From: Desmodesmus armatus
Taxonomy: Eukaryota > Chlorophyta > Chlorophyceae > Sphaeropleales > Scenedesmaceae
Reading direction: 5' to 3'
Assembly (NCBI GenBank): GCA_007449985.2
Contig: VIIQ02000574.1
Span: 186,001 to 250,000, forward strand
Length of the DNA: 64,000 nt
Of the stretch, positions 1 to 10,995 are shown piece after piece. The notes beneath the pieces were generated by a model that made no database searches, had not been told where the DNA came from, and saw only the letters and a list, made by a program, of their open reading frames with translations. Positions within the stretch are counted from its first letter, which is position 1; every line of letters begins with the position of its first letter. The position numbers and the translations under genes are program-made.

Positions 1-428
1 GTGCAGGGTTTGAGTGCTGGTGGCATGACGAGCCGCAGCTGCAGCTTCCTGGGACAGTGTGTGCGCAGGTCCCGTCACAGCTTGCGCACTGGTGGCAAGA
101 CACAGGCAGCAGTCGGACTGAGGATCGTTGACAGCTGAGGCAGACCCTGCGGTTGAAGTCCCAAATGCTGTTGGGCGCTGCCACATTTGAAGTCCAGCCA
201 GCGGCTCTGTGTGCAAAGCTTCAACCTCGCTTTCTGCCTTATCACATGTTCAGCGTCATGGTCCACAGAGTGCCCTGCCGCGCTGTACTGCTGGAGTGTA
301 CTGCTCAAGTGTCATCCTACAAGTGTTCACGACTCAAGGGGTTTGCCTTCAGCCCCGTCCGTGCGTGGTGTGGCACTAGCATGAAAGCCTTGCACAACAC
401 CACACTGGTGTGCCGCTGTTTTGCACAG
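1..428. other. Intronic sequence of SEC24
   Basis: No convincing exon was found here. The segment of SEC24 that normally precedes the zinc finger, ending in a conserved LPLG-type motif, is not encoded in any plus-strand frame. The stretch ends in an acceptor (CAG at 426-428) feeding the first recognised exon, so it is read as intron. The 5' part of the gene must lie before the window. Confidence 0.6.
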
Positions 429-3400
429 GTTGTGGACCTGGGTGAGCTGGGCCCGGTGCGCTGTGGGCGCTGCAAGGCCTACATGAACCCCTACATGCGC
501 TGGACAGACGGTGGCAAGACGTTTGTGTGCAACTTCTGTGGCCAGGCCAACCCCTGCCCTGACGTCTACTTCAACTACCTGGGCCCAGACAACAGGTGCG
601 GCATGTGCACACATCATGGTGTGAGCTGACAATCCCGGCTGACAATGCCATGCCATGCTTTGCTGCCAGCACAGCGCAGCACTGCATCACACTGGCATGT
701 GTGACATGCAGGAGTGAGGGTTTGCTCATGTGCGCTGTGGATTGTGCCACAATTAGTAACCACTCCTGCGCTTGTTGCTGGTGCTGGGTGTTGACGGTGC
801 TGCTGTGCAGGCGTCGTGACGCGTATGAGCGTGCTGAGCTGAGCTGTGGCACCTACGAGATTGTGGCCACCAAGGAGTACATGGTGCGGGCACCTCAGCC
901 CGTCATCCACGTGTTCTGCATCGACGTCAGCCAGCCAGCTGTGGCCAGCGGTGCCACAGCGGCCACCTGCCAGTGCATTGAGCAGGTGCTGGACTCGTTG
1001 CAAGGTGAGCCTGCCGTGCTTGTCCCCATCGGCAACAGTGGCGGAGGCTTCAGGAGCTTTCGTCAATGATGTGCTCAGCAGTGTGTGCAGCTGGTGCCTG
1101 TTGATTGTGCTGTCTATTGCTGTAAGGTGTTGGGGCTGTTACTGAGCTAGAGCTGCAGAATGTTACGCGTCATGATCTGATGCGCAGGGTGGTAAGGCTT
1201 TGGCTACTGCCTGCCTGGCCCTTGAGGGTCTGAGGGTCGAGGCAGAGACCCGTGTTGTGTTGTGAACCTGTCATAGCGTGGTCAACACTGCAGACACAGG
1301 GAGTGCAGTTAGCCAATGCATCAACCATCCAAAGTTGCGACAGTCCGAAGTGCGTGTTGGCGTGTGATGTTTGTGTCGTGCAGGTGGCAACCAGACGCTG
1401 GTGGGTGTTGTCACCTATGACTCCAGCGTGCACTTCTACAACGTCAGCAAGGGCCAGGCTGTCGCGCAGATGCTGGTGATGGCGGACACGTCGGACGTGT
1501 ACGCGCCCATGTCTAGCAACCTGCTGGCCAAGCTATCGGAATCACGCGAGCAGCTGGCAGAGCTGCTGAGCAGCATCCCGGGCATGTTTGCAGCAGCGCA
1601 GGGGCCGGAGGCCTGCGGCACGGCAGCTATCGAGGTGGGTACTGTGCTGCCTGCAGGCACCACAGCTGCTGCAGCATGTAATCCAGCCTTGGCAAGTCAC
1701 TCATGCCCCCTGCACAGTGAAAAAACCCTGGTTCATATGCGATATGGGGCCAACGTGAGCAGCTACTGTTGTCGGCCAGCGGCACTGTGAAGGGTGGCGC
1801 TATTGCCACTTGGGGACCACCGTGCCAGCTTCAGTAAACGCTGCTGGCATCCTGCGCCTGGCCGCACGTGGCATTGGGTTGTGGTCTGCGGATGCCTTGT
1901 GATGGTGCGCAGTGGCTGAGGTTCCGCAACAACCTTATGGATGGATCTTTGCATGCCTGTCATCACCTGCAGGCGTGTGTGGAGCTGCTGAAGCCGACGG
2001 GTGGCAAGGTGCATGCCTTCATCACGGGGCTGTCCAACGCGGGCAGCAGGGCCCTCAAGATGCGGGACGGCAACGCAACCCTGGCGGAGAAGGAGAAGCA
2101 GATGGGGCTGCTGCCACAGGACAACACGTACCTGACCCTGGCAGCACAGGCGGCTGACTTCAACGTGCGTGGTGGTGTTGGTGCTGTGCCGGGAAAAAAG
2201 AAAAGAGCTGGCAGGTTTTTGGCGTCTCGCAGCTGGATTCGACTGCTCCATGCTGCACATACTGTCGATCTGAGCAGCACCCATTGAAGCATGGTGGCAC
2301 GTGGTGTGCGCACAACCCCTTGTTGGTGTGTGTTTGTGCTTGCAGGTGTGCATTGACCTGTTTGTGCTGTCGCAAGCCTACACAGACATTGCCACGCTCA
2401 GCACGCTGAGCCAGACCACGTGCGGCAGCCTGTACCACTACTGTCCATTCAACCCCATGATGGATCAGGACCAGCTGCTCAACGACCTCAAGTGGAACGT
2501 CAGCAGGCCCCAGGTAAGACACAGCTCTGGCATACACCTTTTCTGTTCCAGTGCTGGGTTGTGGGGGACAAGTAGCAGTTTATGTGCTGGTGGAACAGGT
2601 GAAAGCGTCCTTGCATGTGGCATCTGATGGCTGCAGTCCTTGCTTGGCTGTGCTCTGTGTTGCGTGTTGGTGTTTTGTGCTGCAGGGTTTGGAGGCCATC
2701 CTGCGTGTTCGGTGCTCCTCTGGCCTGGACGTGGATGGCTACACGGGCAGCTTCTACAAGCCCCCCAACAGCCCCACAGACCTGTACCTGCCAGCCATCG
2801 ACTGTGACAAGGCACTGGTGGCCAAGCTGGAGATCATGGAGAAGCTGCCAGCCAACAGCGAGGTATGTTTGTATTATCTTATTAGCAGGCTGCACTCCTC
2901 AAGGCTCTAGCATGGCTGCACATGCACTTGAGTACTAGGGGATCATGAGGGCACCGCCCCTGGCATTCTGCAACTGCAGGCTTGCTACCTGCACCCAGCT
3001 GCTGGCAGCTGTTGCTCCTTAGCAATCCGCAGGCACAACGTGGAAGCTGGGATGTGATCAACCACATGTAAAATGGCATGTTGTGGTCGGCAACGTTTTC
3101 TTGGGTGTGCTGCCTGCGTTGTGTGCTTGCAGGTGTACCTCCAGTGTGCGCTGCTGTACACCACCACTGAGGGTGCGCGCCGTGTGCGTGTCAGCACCCT
3201 GGCGCTGCCAGTCAGTGACCAGATGGGTGCAGTGTTCAAGGGGGCAGACCTGGACAGCCAGCTGTCAGCACTCACACGGCAGGTGAGCCGGCACAGCGGC
3301 AGCGTTTTGGCAAAGCAAAAAGGCATCTGGTTAGGGCGCATAGCTTGTGAGGCAGTCAATCTGCAGCGTTTTGCTGGGAAGGGTTGTTTGATGTGTGTGA

Positions 3401-5100
3401 CAATGTCAAACAGAGATGTCACAACGACCTTGGATTTGACCGCTTGTGTGTGCTGCCGCTGTGCGTTCCTGCATCCCAGGTGGCGGTCAACCTGCCAGGC
3501 GGGACGTTCTTCTCCTCCAAGGAGTTGATCCTGAACCGCATCACAGCCATCCTGGCAGCATACCGCAAGTACTGTGCAACAAGCAGCAGTGCGGTGGGTG
3601 CTGCAGCCAATACAGGCCCCGCTACTTCCTTAGGTGTCCAGTTGCCTGTAGGCATGGGTTGGAAACATGCACATTGCTTCTCATGCACAGCAGGCAACCA
3701 ACCATACAGCTTAGTCAGCTATCCCCATGCCTTGCTCTCCTTGACGATGCCACTGCACCGTGAGCTGCACCCACAGCGAGTCACAAGCGAGCTGAGGCCA
3801 GCTTGCGCAGCTGCAGGTGTTGCAGTGGTGGCATACGCCTGCTTGGGCCGTGAGCACCTGCTGTGAGAGCCTTTATGCAGTCAAGATGGCTGACTGCTTA
3901 CATTGCCCACCCCGCTGTTACTGCTGCAGGTGCAACTGATCCTGCCGGAGGCGCTCAAGCTGCTGCCGCTCTACAGCCTGGCACTGCACAAGTCCAACAT
4001 GCTGCGGCCTGACGTGCGTGCTGACGACCGCAGTGCCTGGCTGGCGGGTGTTCTGGGAGCCAGCCCCCAGCGCACCATGGGGCTGCTGCACCCACGCTTG
4101 TACGCTGTGCACAACCTGCTGGTAAGTGGCCTGCTCTGGTGCCGACAGTGCTTGGGAAACAGGCAGGCCTCTGACATGGCAGCATTACTGCACGTATGAC
4201 TTGGCATACAGGAAAGCTGGCGGGGGTCGTATCTGTTGCTCCATGCCACAGCTGAGGGCATACAAGCTCAACACACATGGATATAAAAGCTAATCCATCA
4301 TGTGGTGCTGCATCGTGTCGTTGCTTCCCTTCCTGCGCCTCTGCAGAAGGCTGGCGGCTTGCCATCCAACGGGCACCTGCCTGAGTCTCTTGTGCTCAGC
4401 AGCGAGGTGATCGACAGTGGGGGCGTGTACCTGCTGGACAGCGGGGCAGACTTGCTGCTTTATGTGGACCAGGAGGCACCCGACCAGATTGTGCAGGTGA
4501 GGCAGTGGAGGGCAACACATGAATGAGCAGCTGTGAAGTAGCACTTGGGACCCAAGGCGGGCACTTCTGCCAGCCACCACACGTTTGAGGGGCACTGACC
4601 CGTCTGCCATCATGCAATTCAGCCACCAAAGATGTCCCCTTTCCATCTGCTTGTGTGCTGGGGCTTCTCAGGGAGGGCTGTTGTAGCCGCCACCCGTAGC
4701 AGGGCATTCTTGCTGGTCGCCTGGTTGCTGGCAAACAGAGCCACCAGCACCAGAGGCCCAAGCCTGCCTGGTGCAGTTCTGACTGCAGACGGGGTTGGTT
4801 TTGTCCGCTGCGATCCTGCAGGAGCTGTTTGCCCTTCCCAACGTGGATGCCCTGCTGCGGGCGCAGCAGCCGCTGCCGCTGGTCATGCACGACAATCCGG
4901 GTAGCAAGCTGCTGTTTGCGCTGCTGACAGCCTTGCGGCAGAACCGGTGCGCCTTCATGCGGCTGCGTGTGGCTAAGAAGGGTGACCCCTTCTACCCCAT
5001 GTTTGCCAACATGATGGTGGAGGACAGGAGCACAGCGGGTATGAGCTACGTGGAGTTCTTGTGCCACGTACACAGGCAGATACAGGAGAAGATGAGCTGA
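429..5100 (+). CDS. SEC24: COPII coat subunit SEC24 (3' part, 11 exons)
   Basis: SEC24 is the cargo-binding subunit of the COPII inner coat on ER exit sites and pairs with SEC23. Exons: 429-595, 811-1004, 1384-1634, 1973-2164, 2346-2513, 2686-2862, 3133-3282, 3480-3593, 3930-4121, 4347-4496, 4822-5100. They join in one frame for 677 residues with stop TGA at 5098-5100. The zinc finger comes first, with CGRC and CNFCG pairs. It is followed by the vWA-like trunk (VIHVFCIDVSQPAV, then GVVTYDSSVHFYNV), the beta-sandwich and helical region (LPLYSLALHKSNMLRPD), and a C-terminal gelsolin-like domain (VYLLDSGADLLLYV). The last exon ends in the family's conserved SYVEFLCHVHRQIQ region. The Pro/Gln-rich N-terminus is outside the window. 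Length and domain order match the family. The isoform cannot be assigned. Confidence 0.93.
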
Positions 5101-5644
5101 CACTGCTGAGCAGTGTGGGGCGTGGGTGGGGCAGGCCCCACTTGCGCAGCTTGTGGCGACAGGCTGGTGCCGGGTTGTGATGACTTGGCAGAGCTGAGAG
5201 AGAGTTGGCATGTGTGTTTACTTGTTTCAGGACTGTGCGGTGGTGCTGTTGGTTTTAATGTACTCGGTTTGTCCAAGCTAAGGCTGCGTCTCCCAGTGAC
5301 TCACTCCCATGACTCATTGGCCTGTGTATGTAGGTGTACGGCATGCCTTCTGCACCAGGCCCTCCTATATTCCTGAAGCGTGTACAGCGCAGACAGCAAC
5401 ATCTTGTCTGGGCCAGTTAAACTCTCCTTTTTGGCCAAAGCAGTAGTCAAACCAGTCACTCTTTGAAATCGGCTGCTCGCCCCTCTGACTGCCTCATGCC
5501 AGCGCAGTAGCCCCTTGCATGCCCTGACACCAAGGCCTGTTCGTCCTGTTGACAACCGTTCATTTGCAAAACGATCTTGCAGTGACCTTTGGAACTCGTC
5601 GGCGTGGTGATGGAGTAGCTGTTCTCAGATACTAGCAAGCTTTA
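5101..5644 (+). other. Intergenic: SEC24 3' UTR and 5' region of the PPR gene
   Basis: About 540 nt between the SEC24 stop and the next ATG, both genes reading rightward. No ORF with protein-like character and no TGTAA polyadenylation motif (the usual chlorophyte signal) was seen. It presumably holds the SEC24 3' UTR and the promoter and 5' UTR of the next gene. Confidence 0.5.
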
Positions 5645-8600
5645 ATGGACCAGTATGGACAGCAATGGGGGGCGGGACCACCCCCATCGCAAGCTCCACC
5701 CCAGATGGCAGGCCATGGAATGCAGTCCTACCTGCTGGGCCTGGCGCCCCCACAAGATATGTATCTCAATCCCATGGGTCAGATTCCCGGTGGTTCCGGG
5801 ATGTCAGCGCGTCCGATGATGAACAGCCTTGTGGGCAGTGAGCAGCAGCTGCAGTCAGGGGACCGCTATGGCAGCAGCAGCAGCATCCTGTATGCCCTGG
5901 ACGGCAGCAGGTCCTCCATTCCCAGCGGCTCACAGGGCCCCACAGGCTCCTTCAGGCGGCTGTATGCCACCGGCGGCAGTGCAGGCTACAGCATGGACCC
6001 CAGCATGAGCCGCTCTGACTATGCCTACTTAGGCCCTGGGGGCGGGCCAGTGCCAGGCGCAGTCACACACTCAGTGGAGAGCCTTCTGGAGGGCATAGCT
6101 AACCTGCCGCCGCATCAGGACGCAGCATCAGTCATCGGCAGCGGCCTGCAGCAGCTCGACAGCTCGGCCCTGGCCGCCCTGATGAAGGAGCTCGGCCGTG
6201 CTGGCATGTTCAAGCGCTCCGTGGAGTTGTTTGACTTCCTGCGGCGCCAGAACAGCCCCGAGTACACCCACCTGCTCGACATCTACACCTACACAACAGC
6301 GATTGCAGTATGCTCAGCCAGCCAGCAGCTGCAGCGGGCGTTGGACCTTATGGCAGAGATGCGCAGCCGGGGTATCACCTGCAACGTGCACACCTACAGC
6401 GCGCTGATGAATGTGTGCATCAAGTGCAATGAGGTGGGCCTGGTGCAGCAGGTGTACAACCAGATGCTGCAGGAGGGCTGCACGCCAAACCTGGTGACCT
6501 ACAACACCCTGATCGACCTGTACGTCAAGACGGGCCAGTGGCAGGAGGCCATTAAGCTGCTGGACAAGCTGGAGGAGGAGGTGAGGGAGGGAGGAGCTGG
6601 GGCATACTGTGGCTTGGGGCTGAGCACTGGGGTACATGGGGGCACGTCGTGACTATGCGGTTGACGTAGGCTGTTCAGGTTGCACCTTTGCTTCAGCCTG
6701 CTGTACCTGCATCCCTGTTTGCCTCCTCTGGCTTGTCAGGCGTGCAAAGCAGGGTATCCACCCTGAGGTGCGCGTCTGGAGCATGCCTAGTTGCTCAGCC
6801 AGTGCCTCGCCCTCCCTCTCCCACTCCACCCCACACCTTGCCTCTTTCCGATGTTATGCCTGCAGGGTATCCAGCCTGAGATGCAGACCCACAACACCAT
6901 CATGCCTGGCTACTCAGCTAACCCCCCTCCCGCCCCCTTCCTCTCCCACCTTGAATTTACCCCCCCCCCTCTTATTCCTCCCTTCAATTCCCAATCTGCA
7001 GGGTATCCAGCCTGAGGTGCGCACCTACAACACCATCATCACTGCCTGCAACAAGAGCGGCAAACCGGAGGAGGGCCTGAAGATCTATGAGCGCATGGTG
7101 GACAGTGGGGTGAAGGCCAGCGCCACAACCTACACAGCCCTCATCAGTGCATACGGCAAGCAGGGCAAGGTGGAGAAGGCGATGGAGATATTTGCAGGTG
7201 AGGGGGCTGGATTTTGCTGATTGGGTGCCCGGCAAGCAGGCTGACGTGCAGCAAGTGGCCTCGAGAAAGGTAGCAGGGAAGCTGAGGGAGAGCCGATAAA
7301 TTGTATGGACAAGTCACTGGTGTTATGTGCACCTCTGAGTCTACTGCTGTGTGCATGGCCCAGTTGTGCTTTAGGCTTTCTATCCCAGCCTGATGCTTGT
7401 GGGCAGCTGACAAAAATGCTGCCTTATGCTGTCTTGACCCCTGCCTGCATTTTCTGCTGTGCGCCGTGTGGTGTGTGCGCTTGCTGCTGCAGACATGGTG
7501 CAGCGTGGGTGTGAGCGCAACGTGATCACCTACAGCAGCTTGATCAGCGCCTGCGAGAAGGCTGGGCGCAGTGAGATGGCGCTGCAGCTCTTTGAGCGCA
7601 TGCACAAGGAGGGCTGCATCCCCAACGTTGTCACATACAACAGCCTCATCGCAGCATGCAGCCACGGTGAGTCCAGAACTCGGTGCCCTTCCCTCGATGC
7701 GGCATGTGACAGCGATTGATGGGCTCTGTTAGGCAGCTGCTTTCCGTGGTTGTATGCTACACAGCGGTTCGGTTGTATGCGACACAGCATGCACGCGCTG
7801 ATGCGTAACACCACAGCTCTCAGCTGCAGGAGGGGTTCTGCGTGTCTGCGCCGCTGCATGGCCGCAACTGCAGCAAGAGGTGCAACCCCAAGTCTAAGTG
7901 CTTTTCGTCTCACTCTCTGGCTGCAAGCATCCGTGTCCGCGCCCTGCGCCGACCTGCCCTTGTGTTCCACCTTTTTATCACTGCTGCCTGTCTCATCGCT
8001 GCCTCCCTCATTTTTGTTGTGCAGGCGGTCACTGGGAGAAGGCAAAGGAGTGCTTTGGCCAGATGCTGCAGCAGGGTTGCCGGCCCGACGGCATCACCTT
8101 CAGCGCCCTGATCACAGCATACCAGCGCGGCAATCAGTGGCGAGAGGCGCTGCAGGCCTTCAGCCACATGCCCAGCAGCAGCTGCCACCCTGACAGTGTG
8201 GTGTACAATGCGCTGCTGGAGGTGTGCTGGAGCAGCGGGGTGCTGCACATGCAGATGCGCGCCACACAGATATGGTCGCTGGCCAACCGCAGCGGACACT
8301 TCAGGTGCGTGTTTGTGTAGATACTACTACTGCTACTAAAGTGGGTCAGGGCCACGTTTGACGGCCCTTTCTGGAGCCAGACTAGGCTCATAGGGCAGAT
8401 ACACAGGCGGGGTGTAGCTGTGTGATGATATGATGAAGCATCCACTTTTTTGGTCAGGTCGCATATACACTCATACCGACCGCATGTTTAACAACCGCAT
8501 TGCTATCCAGAAGCTGTCCCACACTACTCATGTACCAGTGCATATCCCACAATGTGTCACTGCGTGGGTTGGTGGTGGTAATCCAATCAGCTGCTGGTTG

Positions 8601-10995
8601 CAGCCACATGTAAAAAATGTCTGCTGTCTGCAGCAGACATATCCTGCATGTGGCTGCAACCAGCAGTCAATCACATCACATCCACCAACCCACGCAGTAA
8701 CCAGCAGCTGTGCACGCATCATCATGAATTAGCAGGTGCCTGCGTCATGCCTGCAGCACCGGATCACCAGGTGACTCACCCCCTGACGGCTCCTCCAGCG
8801 CCTGTGCTGTCCCTCCTACTGCTGCTGCAGGATCTACAACCAGAACCGCGGCGACCCCTCCGTGCACCAGCACAGCTGTGTGGTGTTCACCACAGGGGCT
8901 GCCATCGTCACGCTGCTGCGCTGGCTGTGTGACGTGCGCCACAAGGTCGGCCACAACAGCAGCTCCCTGCCAAGCGAGCGCATCGTGTTCTGCCTGCAGA
9001 AAGGCAAGGCCTCACGCATCGAGCAGCCCAGCCCTGTCATCTGTGAGAATGTGAAGTTGCTGCTGGCGGGTCATGGCAGCCCCTTCAAGGTTGAGCTTGT
9101 GGACGCGACCACAAGGCTGGAGGCTAACGGCAGTGAGCTGGTCAACTGGCTGCACTCACCAGCCTTTGCCTCTCTGGCCTTCCTGGTGCACGCAAACAGG
9201 TGTGTTAGGCATAGGCGGTACATGTGTAGCTGGCATACTATTGTGTGTTGGTGTGACAAAGGGGTTGCAGGGAGTGCCAACAATCAGCCGGGTTGTATGA
9301 CAAGCGCTTGTGGGTAGGGTTGGTGGCGGTCTCTGCAAGCGGGATGAGGTGCTGTGGGAATGTGGTGGAGCGCGATGGGGCTTGGCTGGCTTGGTTTGGC
9401 TGTGTGGGTTCAAGCATGCTGAAGGGACCTGTGCAGAGCCTGGCTGGTGCCTGAGTGTGGGGTGTGCAACAGCAGGCCTGGTGCTTGACAACAAGCTCAT
9501 GCCCAGTTTCAATGACCCTGTCAGATGTTTGTCAATCAAGTACTGCAGCATGTTTGTTGAGCCCAATTGAGCTAATATCAACCCTGCTCCTGACCCTGTC
9601 TTGTGCGACTGTGTGCCTGCGTGCTGCCTGGCTACAGTGTGCGGCGGCTGTCTGTTGAGCAGCTCATTGCAGAGGATGCTGCACTGGACAAGAGCTGCAC
9701 AGACGCACTCAGCTTTGTGCGCACTTGTGAGCAGCTGAGGGGCTACAACAAGCAGGTGCAGCTCAACCAGGTGAGCAGCTGCCTGGGTCCCTGTTTGAGG
9801 GGGACAGATTTGCGACTGCTGCTTGCAGGGAGGAGCACTTCATGTTTCAAGCCAATGTTGGGGCACTGTGAAGGCAATCGCACCATCCTTGTCGAGTCCA
9901 GTGTTGAAGTGATCTGTGTCTGAAGCTGTGAGGCAAGCTTTCCTGCTGCTGTTGTGGCAATCCAGCTCTCCCTGCTTTTACTCTGTCAAAACATGCCACA
10001 CTTGTAACAGCCCACTGCACCGTCAACACACTGTGTCCTGCTTGACCTGCTGTGCGCAGCCCCAGAACGACCCCCTGGGCGCCGCCACCCGTCAGCAGCT
10101 GCTGGACCTGGCCCTGCACTACGCCACCTGCTTCCGCTTCTCACCCGAGGTCATGTACGACAGCTGGGAGCTGCTGCAGCGCCTCCTCATGGCCGGGGCC
10201 ACCCCACCCCTGGGAGCTTCCGGCGGCCAGATGTGGCGGCTGATGCTTGTGGCCTGCATGATGATCGCCAGCCGGCAGAACGCCACAGAGCTGCTGTCCA
10301 GCATCCCTACCTACGATGTGGTGTCTCTCAACACGGGGTACTCTGCGGATAACATCGTCAACACGGAGCAGAACGTGCAGCTGGTGCTGGGCAATGATGC
10401 GACGGCAGTGTCTGCGCTGCGAGTGTGCCAGGTGCTGCTGGAGCGGTTGGGAGGGCAGCAGCAGGAGCCGCGGCAGCAGGGTGTGCTGGCAGAGGACCTG
10501 CAGGGCATGGTGTACAAGGTGTGCTGCAGCAGCAACCTGTTCAGGGTGCAGCCCAGTATGGTGGCCCAGGCGTTGGTGTTCTGCCTGAGGAAGAAGAGGG
10601 GGCTGGTGCCGCTGTGGCCTGCAGCACTGGTGCAGCTCACAGGGGTGTATGACCCCACTCTGGGGGACCTGGGGTTGGTCATGCAGCAGCTGCTGCCCCT
10701 GCTCGGCCTGGATGACAGCGCCCAGCAGCAGCAGCAGCAGCAGCAGGCGGCGGCGGCACCCGGTGGCGCTGCAGTGACAGCGGCAACCGCGAGCAGCACC
10801 TCGGCTGCAGGTGCTGAGGGTGGGCCAGCAGCGGGGGCAGCAGCAGGCGGCAGCAAGCCTGCAGCAGGAGCAGCAGGCGGCAGCAAGACTGCAGCAGCGG
10901 CAGCAGCAGCAGGGGTGAGTGGAGCCGACAGCAGCATTCCTGCGACGGGGAAGGCAGCTGACGCGGCACATGCAGAGCCTGCTGGCGGGAAGTAG
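5645..10995 (+). CDS. PPR-SMR-cyclin fusion protein (7 exons, 1007 aa)
   Basis: Exons: 5645-6580, 7002-7197, 7493-7666, 8025-8304, 8831-9199, 9638-9770, 10060-10995. All phases close. Residues 1 to about 140 are Gly/Ser/Pro/Gln-rich, with no obvious chloroplast transit peptide. Residues about 175-520 hold roughly nine pentatricopeptide repeats, e.g. NLVTYNTLIDLYVKTGQW and NVITYSSLISACEKAGR, and such repeats bind single-stranded RNA. Residues about 546-640 resemble an SMR domain (GSPFKVE then LEANGSELVNWL) but lack the LDLHG and TGxG motifs. Residues about 700-835 match a cyclin N box (ACMMIAS, then YSADNIVNTEQNVQLVLG). Residues about 845-910 match a cyclin C fold (QPSMVAQALVF and AALVQLTGVYD). 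A poly-Gln/Ala tail follows, with stop TAG at 10993-10995. Known of the families: PPR-SMR proteins usually act on organelle RNA, and cyclin boxes bind kinases. The combined role is unknown. Confidence 0.88.
6753..7045 (+). repeat. Triplicated acceptor plus exon start in PPR intron 1
   Basis: Three copies of an intron 3' end joined to the same exon start lie in tandem. Exon-like parts begin at 6753, 6866 and 7002, spaced 113 and 136 nt. Each begins GGTATCCA(C/G)CCTGAG directly after an AG. The third copy continues into the true PPR exon. The first two lose similarity after about 40-50 nt and run into pyrimidine-rich sequence. Copy 1 is 249 nt (83 codons) from copy 3 and open throughout. Copy 2 is out of frame and reaches a stop. 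Confidence 0.8.
8557..8700 (+). repeat. Long intronic foldback hairpin
   Basis: Lies in the PPR gene intron 8305-8830. Arms 8557-8610 and 8647-8700 are 54 nt each. Seventeen nt near the outer end and 20 nt at the inner end pair perfectly, with a mismatched block between them. An inner stem (8617-8626 with 8631-8640, 10 bp, loop TCTG) continues the helix. The whole 144-nt segment should fold as one hairpin in the transcript. It could be a small-RNA precursor or a miniature inverted-repeat element. No flanking target-site duplication was clear. Confidence 0.8.
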
